Shown piece after piece: positions 60,061-64,000 of a stretch of DNA of 64,000 nt (within the stretch, counting starts at the first letter, position 1; each line of letters begins with the position of its first letter). Origin of the DNA: Jatrophihabitans sp035642535 (GTDB taxonomy: Bacteria > Actinomycetota > Actinomycetes > Mycobacteriales > Jatrophihabitantaceae); assembly GCA_035642535.1 (NCBI GenBank), contig DASQSE010000097.1:1-64000 (forward strand), read 5' to 3'. A program made the position numbers and the translations under genes. A model generated the notes under the pieces. It saw only the letters and a list, made by a program, of their open reading frames with translations. It made no database searches and was not told the origin of the DNA.

Positions 60061-62115
60061 TCAGCCGCAGTTCACCGCCGCGGCGGCCCAGTCGCTGTGG
60101 TCGTAGGAGTTGCCGTCGCCGCCGTCGGTCAGCACCATCCGGAGGAACGAGGCCCCGGACAGATCCGCGGTCAGGTGCACGGCCGCGTCGGTGCCGCGCA
60201 CCACGCCGCTGTCGGCGACCTTCTTCCCGTCCGCGTAGACCTGGAAGTCGACCGAGCCACGGTCGCCGACCTCGTCGTCCACGCCCACGTCGCTGGTGAA
60301 CGACGCGCACTGCCCGCCCACGTAGACGTCGATCTCGCCGGGGGCGTGGGCGCCGACGCCCTTCGCATAGGTGACGCCGTTGATCGTGATCGTGTGGCCG
60401 TCGGTCGAGCCGGTCTCACCGTTGCTGCGGTCGCGCTCGGGTGGCCCCCAGCCGTTCGTGAAGTTCGTCCATTGCAGGTCGCTGACATATGCGGTGCCAC
60501 TCGGCGGTGGGTTCGGCACGAGGACGTCTGCCGCGCCGCTGGTACTGCCCGGCCGCAGTTGCGTGCCGTCGTTCCACTGGAAATCGCCGGTCGCGGTGAG
60601 CGAGTACTTGCCCGGCGTCGCATCGCTCGGCGGCGTCACGCTCCACGTCGTGGTGAGCGTGCCGCCGGTGGGCACCGACCCGGCGGTGCGCCCGGACGCT
60701 GCCTGTACGGCCCAGCCGGACGGTGCCGCGAGGTCGACGGAGACGTTCTCGGCCGGGACGCGCCCGGTGTTGGTGAACGTCGTCGTCAGGGTGTTCGCGG
60801 TGCCCGGCTTGACGACCGCAGGACCGCCGGGGTACGCGGGCGCCACCGAGGCCGACACCGCGGTCGACGGCGGGTAGGCGTCCCAGTTGTCGGGTGCACT
60901 GACGCGGTACATCACCGTGCCGTGCGCCGGTACCTGAGCACTGATCGTCCCTGCGCTCTCCGTGACCTGCTTGCTCCAAAGGTCCGTCAGCGTGTACGCG
61001 CCGCGCGCCGTCGGCAGCCCCGCCTGCGCCGCGGTCGTCGACATCGTCGCTGCCGTGTCGCCCTCATTGAACAGCGCGACCGCGACGTCGCCGTTGGCCA
61101 GCGGCTTGGCGAAGACGAGGTGCGTGCCGTCGGTCTTCACGACCGATCCCTGGACGCCGAGCGGATCCTGGTCGATCGCGATGACGTCCTTGTTGAGGTA
61201 GATCGCCATCGTGGCCGGGGTGGCCTCGCGCAGATCCGTCCCGGCGAGCAGCGGCGCCGCCATCTCCGCCCACAGCGAGAGGTGCGACTTGTACTCGGTG
61301 TCGGTCATCCCACCGTTGCCGATCTCGAGCATGTCCGGGTCGTTCCACGCCCCGGGATGTGCGGCGCCGTCGAGCGGGACATTCTGGTTGACGATCGACT
61401 TGAGGCTGTTCCAGTTGTCGCTGATGTCGCCGGTCGTGCGCCACAGGTTGCCGACGTCACCGGCCCATGTCGCGGGGTCGTTCACGCCCCACTCGCAGAT
61501 GCTGTACACGATCGGGCGGCCCGTCGCCGCAAGGGCGTCGCGCATCGCGCTGTAGCGGTCGATGTACTCCTGCTTGGTGGTGCTGCCGGCGTTGTTGCAG
61601 TTGTCGTACTTCAGGTAGTCGACGCCCCAGTCGGCGAAGGTCTGCGCGTCGATCTGCTCGTGCCCGAGGCTGCCCGGGTAACCGGCGCAGGTCGCGGTGC
61701 CGGCGTCCTCGTAGATGCCGAGCTTGAGCCCCAGCGAATGGACGTAATCGGCCGTGCCCTTGATGCCGTCCGGGAACTTGACCGGGTCGGGCACCAGGCG
61801 GCCGGTATCCGGGTCGCGCTGGTGCGTCAGCCAGCAGTCGTCGATGTTGACATACTTGTAGCCGGCGTCCCTCATCCCGGAGCTGACGAAGAAGTCCGCG
61901 GTCTGCTTGATCAGCTGCTCGTTGACGTTGCAGCCGAAGGCGTTCCAGTCGTTGAAGCCCATCGGTGGGGTACGCGCCAGCCCGTTGTCGAGCGCGGCGG
62001 CGACCGGCGCGCCGGCCACCTGGACGGCCGCGACGGGCACGAAGAATCCGACGACGAGTCCGGCTGCCGCGAGCACCGCGCCGGCCTTGTTCCGTGTGCC
62101 GCTCCAAACGCGCAT
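60061..62115 (-). CDS. Secreted alpha-galactosidase (GH27) with NPCBM-type module
   Basis: Secreted 684-residue enzyme with an N-terminal signal (about 1-42). The GH27 barrel starts ARTPPMGFNDWNAFGCNVNE and has the nucleophile Asp in YLKYDNCNNAG and the acid/base Asp in HPGAWNDPDMLEIGNGGM. A C-terminal beta-sandwich domain follows the barrel, then a NEW3-like module (about 435-510) and a galactose-binding-like NPCBM module at the end (SDLQWTNFTNGWGPPERDRS, GVTYAKGVGAHAPGEIDVYV). ATG 62115 follows GGAGG with 7-bp spacing. It releases galactose from plant galactosides and fits the arabinose and galactoside genes elsewhere in the window. Confidence 0.93.
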   Translation of the reverse strand: MRVWSGTRNKAGAVLAAAGLVVGFFVPVAAVQVAGAPVAAALDNGLARTPPMGFNDWNAFGCNVNEQLIKQTADFFVSSGMRDAGYKYVNIDDCWLTHQRDPDTGRLVPDPVKFPDGIKGTADYVHSLGLKLGIYEDAGTATCAGYPGSLGHEQIDAQTFADWGVDYLKYDNCNNAGSTTKQEYIDRYSAMRDALAATGRPIVYSICEWGVNDPATWAGDVGNLWRTTGDISDNWNSLKSIVNQNVPLDGAAHPGAWNDPDMLEIGNGGMTDTEYKSHLSLWAEMAAPLLAGTDLREATPATMAIYLNKDVIAIDQDPLGVQGSVVKTDGTHLVFAKPLANGDVAVALFNEGDTAATMSTTAAQAGLPTARGAYTLTDLWSKQVTESAGTISAQVPAHGTVMYRVSAPDNWDAYPPSTAVSASVAPAYPGGPAVVKPGTANTLTTTFTNTGRVPAENVSVDLAAPSGWAVQAASGRTAGSVPTGGTLTTTWSVTPPSDATPGKYSLTATGDFQWNDGTQLRPGSTSGAADVLVPNPPPSGTAYVSDLQWTNFTNGWGPPERDRSNGETGSTDGHTITINGVTYAKGVGAHAPGEIDVYVGGQCASFTSDVGVDDEVGDRGSVDFQVYADGKKVADSGVVRGTDAAVHLTADLSGASFLRMVLTDGGDGNSYDHSDWAAAAVNCG

Positions 62116-62326
62116 CAATCCGCCTCCTGATCACGCAAAACTGCACATATCTGGACAATTACTATCAGTTGGATGACGGCGAGACAAGGCTTTCGTCCGA
62201 TTTGCCCAACAGAAAGGCCTTAGAACCCGTTCTGTGGGATTTTGTGGAATTCTCGTCACGCAGCCCTGGCGGCGAGCGTTCTTCGCCGCCTACGGTTCTC
62301 GAACGGAGCAGGTGAGGAGCGTGCCG

Positions 62327-62686
62327 ATGACGACCCAGCAGCAATCCGCGGCAGCGCTCGAGGCGGTGGCCCGGTTCGCCGCAGCCTTCGACCGGCAAGA
62401 CGTCGACGCCGTGCTGGCCGCGATGACCGACGACTGCGTGTTCGAGTCGACCGCGCCGCCGGACGGCATCCGCTACCAAGGGCAGGCTGCGGTGCGGGCG
62501 GCATGGACGGAGTTCTTCGCGGCGTCGCGGGACGCGACGTTCGAGACGGAGGAGTTGTTCGCCTGCGGTGATCGCGTCGTGGTCCGCTGGCGCTACGCCT
62601 GGTCGGACGGGCACGTCCGGGGCGTCGACGTCTTCCGGGTGCAGGACGGGTTGGTCGCCGAGAAGGCCTCCTACGTCAAGGGCTGA
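62327..62686 (+). CDS. SnoaL-like nuclear transport factor 2 family protein
   Basis: The 119-residue NTF2-fold protein has ALEAVARFAAAFDRQDVDAV, MTDDCVFESTAPPDGIRYQG and VVVRWRYAWSDGHVRGVDVF with a C-terminal VAEKASYVKG. GAGGAG is 7 bp upstream of the ATG. It runs divergently from the GH27 gene with ~210 bp between. Members catalyse or bind small molecules, and no catalytic assignment can be made. Confidence 0.88.
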   Translation: MTTQQQSAAALEAVARFAAAFDRQDVDAVLAAMTDDCVFESTAPPDGIRYQGQAAVRAAWTEFFAASRDATFETEELFACGDRVVVRWRYAWSDGHVRGVDVFRVQDGLVAEKASYVKG

Positions 62687-62778
62687 TTTCGCCGCGGCTG
62701 GCAGCGCCTGACAGCTGCTGACAGCGCGCGCCAGTGCGCTGCAGGTGCCGTGCCAGCGGCGCTGGCCAGAGTGAGCGC

Positions 62779-63735
62779 ATGAGTTACGCCATCGAGGCCG
62801 AAGCCCTGACGAAGCGCTTCGGCGAAACCACAGCCCTGGCCGGCATCGACCTTGCGGCGCGCGAGGGCTCCGTACTCGGCGTCCTCGGCCCGAACGGCGC
62901 CGGCAAGACCACCGCGGTCCGCATCCTCGCCACGCTGCTGCGGGCCGATTCCGGCCGCGCGAAGGTCGCCGGCTACGACGTCGCGTCCCAGCCGCAGCAG
63001 GTCCGTCAGCAGATCGGGCTGACCGGCCAGTTCGCTTCTGTCGACGAGGATCTGACCGGCACCCAGAACCTGGTCATGATCGGGCAACTGCTCGACCTGC
63101 CCACGCACACCGCCAAGCGGCGCGCGGCCGAGCTGCTCGAGTGGTTCGATCTCGCCGCAGCCGCCGACCGGGTCGCCAAGACCTACTCGGGGGGCATGCG
63201 GCGGCGACTCGACCTCGCGGCCTCGCTCGTCGGCCGTCCCGCGATCGTCTTCCTGGACGAGCCGACCACCGGCCTCGATCCGGCCAAGCGCGAGGCGATG
63301 TGGGACGTCGTGCGACGGCTCGTGACCGACGGCTCCACCGTGCTGCTCACGACGCAGTACCTGGAGGAGGCCGACGCGCTCGCCGACGAGATCACCGTCA
63401 TCGACCGCGGTCGGGTGATCGCGCACGACACCCCGCTCGGGTTGAAGCGCAAGGTGGGCGGGCAGCGGCTGACCGTCCGCCCCACCGATCCGGACCGGCT
63501 CGACGACGTCCGGGTGATCCTCGGCGCGGTCAGTGACAAGCCGGCCGAAGGCGGTGGCCGCGATGCGCTCAGCGTCGCCGTCACGGGCGATCAGGCAATG
63601 GCCGCCACGGTGGCCCGGCTGCACGCGGCCGACATCTCGGTGACCGAGTTGTCCCTGCACCTACCCAGCCTGGACGAGGTCTTCTTCACCCTGACCGGCC
63701 AGCGCACCGACGCCGATGAGGAGGACGCGGCATGA
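62779..63735 (+). CDS. ABC-2 type exporter ATP-binding protein (DrrA-like)
   Basis: The 318-residue daunorubicin-resistance-type ATPase has Walker A GPNGAGKTT, signature YSGGMRRRLD, Walker B IVFLDEPTTGLDP and switch motif LLTTQYLEEAD. The C-terminal ~100 residues match the DrrA-type extension (RPTDPDRLDDVRVILGAV, LPSLDEVFFTLTGQRTDADE). It overlaps the permease gene by 4 bp. It exports a drug or lipid-like compound; substrate unknown. Confidence 0.93.
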   Translation: MSYAIEAEALTKRFGETTALAGIDLAAREGSVLGVLGPNGAGKTTAVRILATLLRADSGRAKVAGYDVASQPQQVRQQIGLTGQFASVDEDLTGTQNLVMIGQLLDLPTHTAKRRAAELLEWFDLAAAADRVAKTYSGGMRRRLDLAASLVGRPAIVFLDEPTTGLDPAKREAMWDVVRRLVTDGSTVLLTTQYLEEADALADEITVIDRGRVIAHDTPLGLKRKVGGQRLTVRPTDPDRLDDVRVILGAVSDKPAEGGGRDALSVAVTGDQAMAATVARLHAADISVTELSLHLPSLDEVFFTLTGQRTDADEEDAA

Positions 63736-64000
63736 CGACGACCCTGGCCAAAGAGGCGGCCGTCGAGACGGTCAGCTCCACCGCGCAGACCCGGCCGGCG
63801 ACCTCGCCGCGCCGGCACATCAAGCACGCGCTCGTCCTCGCCCGGCGCAATCTGATCAAGACGATGCGCACACCCGAGCAGCTGATCGACGTCACGCTGC
63901 AGCCGATCATCTTCCTGCTGCTGTTCGTCTACGTCTTCGGCGGTGCGATCAGCGGCGGGTCGCGGCACGACTACCTGCAGTTCCTGCTGCCGGGCCTGCT
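63732..64000 (+). CDS. ABC-2 type exporter permease (DrrB-like), cut by window end
   Basis: ATG 63732 overlaps the DrrA-type stop. The 89 visible residues comprise a ~45-residue basic cytoplasmic N terminus (HIKHALVLARRNLIKTMRTP), the family motif PEQLIDVTLQPIIFLLLFVY and the start of the next segment (YLQFLLPGLL), typical of DrrB/ABC2_membrane proteins. The rest lies beyond position 64000. Confidence 0.9.
   Translation, partial: MTTTLAKEAAVETVSSTAQTRPATSPRRHIKHALVLARRNLIKTMRTPEQLIDVTLQPIIFLLLFVYVFGGAISGGSRHDYLQFLLPGL

Noticed and set aside
60097..62130. 677-residue frame on the plus strand opposite the GH27 gene
   Set aside because: The minus-strand frame has a complete signal peptide, GH27 motifs and NPCBM module; the plus frame shows only Arg/Val/Asp-rich shadow composition.

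Overview
The window is high-GC DNA with frequent GTG and TTG starts, tightly overlapping ATGA/GTGA gene junctions, an rph-rdgB pair, DUF664/DinB, F420/PPOX-type and DrrAB-type genes. This points to an actinobacterium (Actinomycetota). The genus cannot be fixed from the sequence alone.

Region 1 (1-9780) is an L-arabinose catabolic locus. A partial aldose 1-epimerase, a LacI-type regulator and ribulokinase (araB) run rightward. A sugar-binding lipoprotein, ABC ATPase, permease and L-arabinose isomerase (araA) form a leftward operon with 4-bp overlaps. L-ribulose-5-phosphate 4-epimerase (araD) runs divergently from that operon, and a zinc-dependent polyol-type dehydrogenase sits at the end. A similar imperfect palindrome lies upstream of the regulator and in the araD/transporter intergenic region and may be the operator. 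Region 2 (9961-15563) holds an ECF-like sigma factor with a membrane partner, a two-subunit molybdenum hydroxylase (isoquinoline oxidoreductase type), rdgB and rph.

Region 3 (about 15.6-30.6 kb) is the most striking part: the core of an extracellular-type contractile injection system (eCIS, a headless phage-tail-like particle). It contains a PAAR-like DUF4280 tip, contractile sheath, two tube proteins, a tail-assembly protein, a 58-residue small protein, a 1036-residue disordered protein, a LysM hub protein, a VgrG-like spike, gp25, a baseplate J-type protein, a tail protein I-type protein and a zinc-ribbon protein with a C-terminal membrane anchor. No capsid, terminase, integrase, lysis or T6SS membrane-complex genes are present, so it is neither a prophage nor a T6SS.

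Region 4 (30573-43834) is a 13-kb metabolic block lying inside the eCIS locus: a flavin monooxygenase-like protein, a cysteine-free Asp/Glu-racemase-family protein, a GH4 glycosidase, an IclR regulator with a clear inverted repeat in its divergent promoter, a zinc dehydrogenase, an SDR, an SMP-30 lactonase-like protein, a D-threonine aldolase-like enzyme, RidA, and a complete carbohydrate ABC importer ending at a strong 12-bp hairpin.

Region 5 (43935-57511) returns to eCIS accessory functions. Three tandem single-pass membrane proteins (2048, 884 and 769 residues) carry arrays of carboxypeptidase-regulatory-like beta domains. A Pvc16/DUF4255 tail-terminator protein follows, then unknown, acidic and helical small proteins. 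The AAA+ ATPase usual in eCIS loci is not seen in the window.

Region 6 (57562-64000) is ordinary: a DinB-like protein, a PPOX-fold protein, an MmcQ/YjbR protein, a divergent secreted GH6-like glycosidase, a secreted GH27 alpha-galactosidase with an NPCBM-type module, a SnoaL-like protein, and a DrrA/DrrB-type exporter whose permease is cut by the window end.
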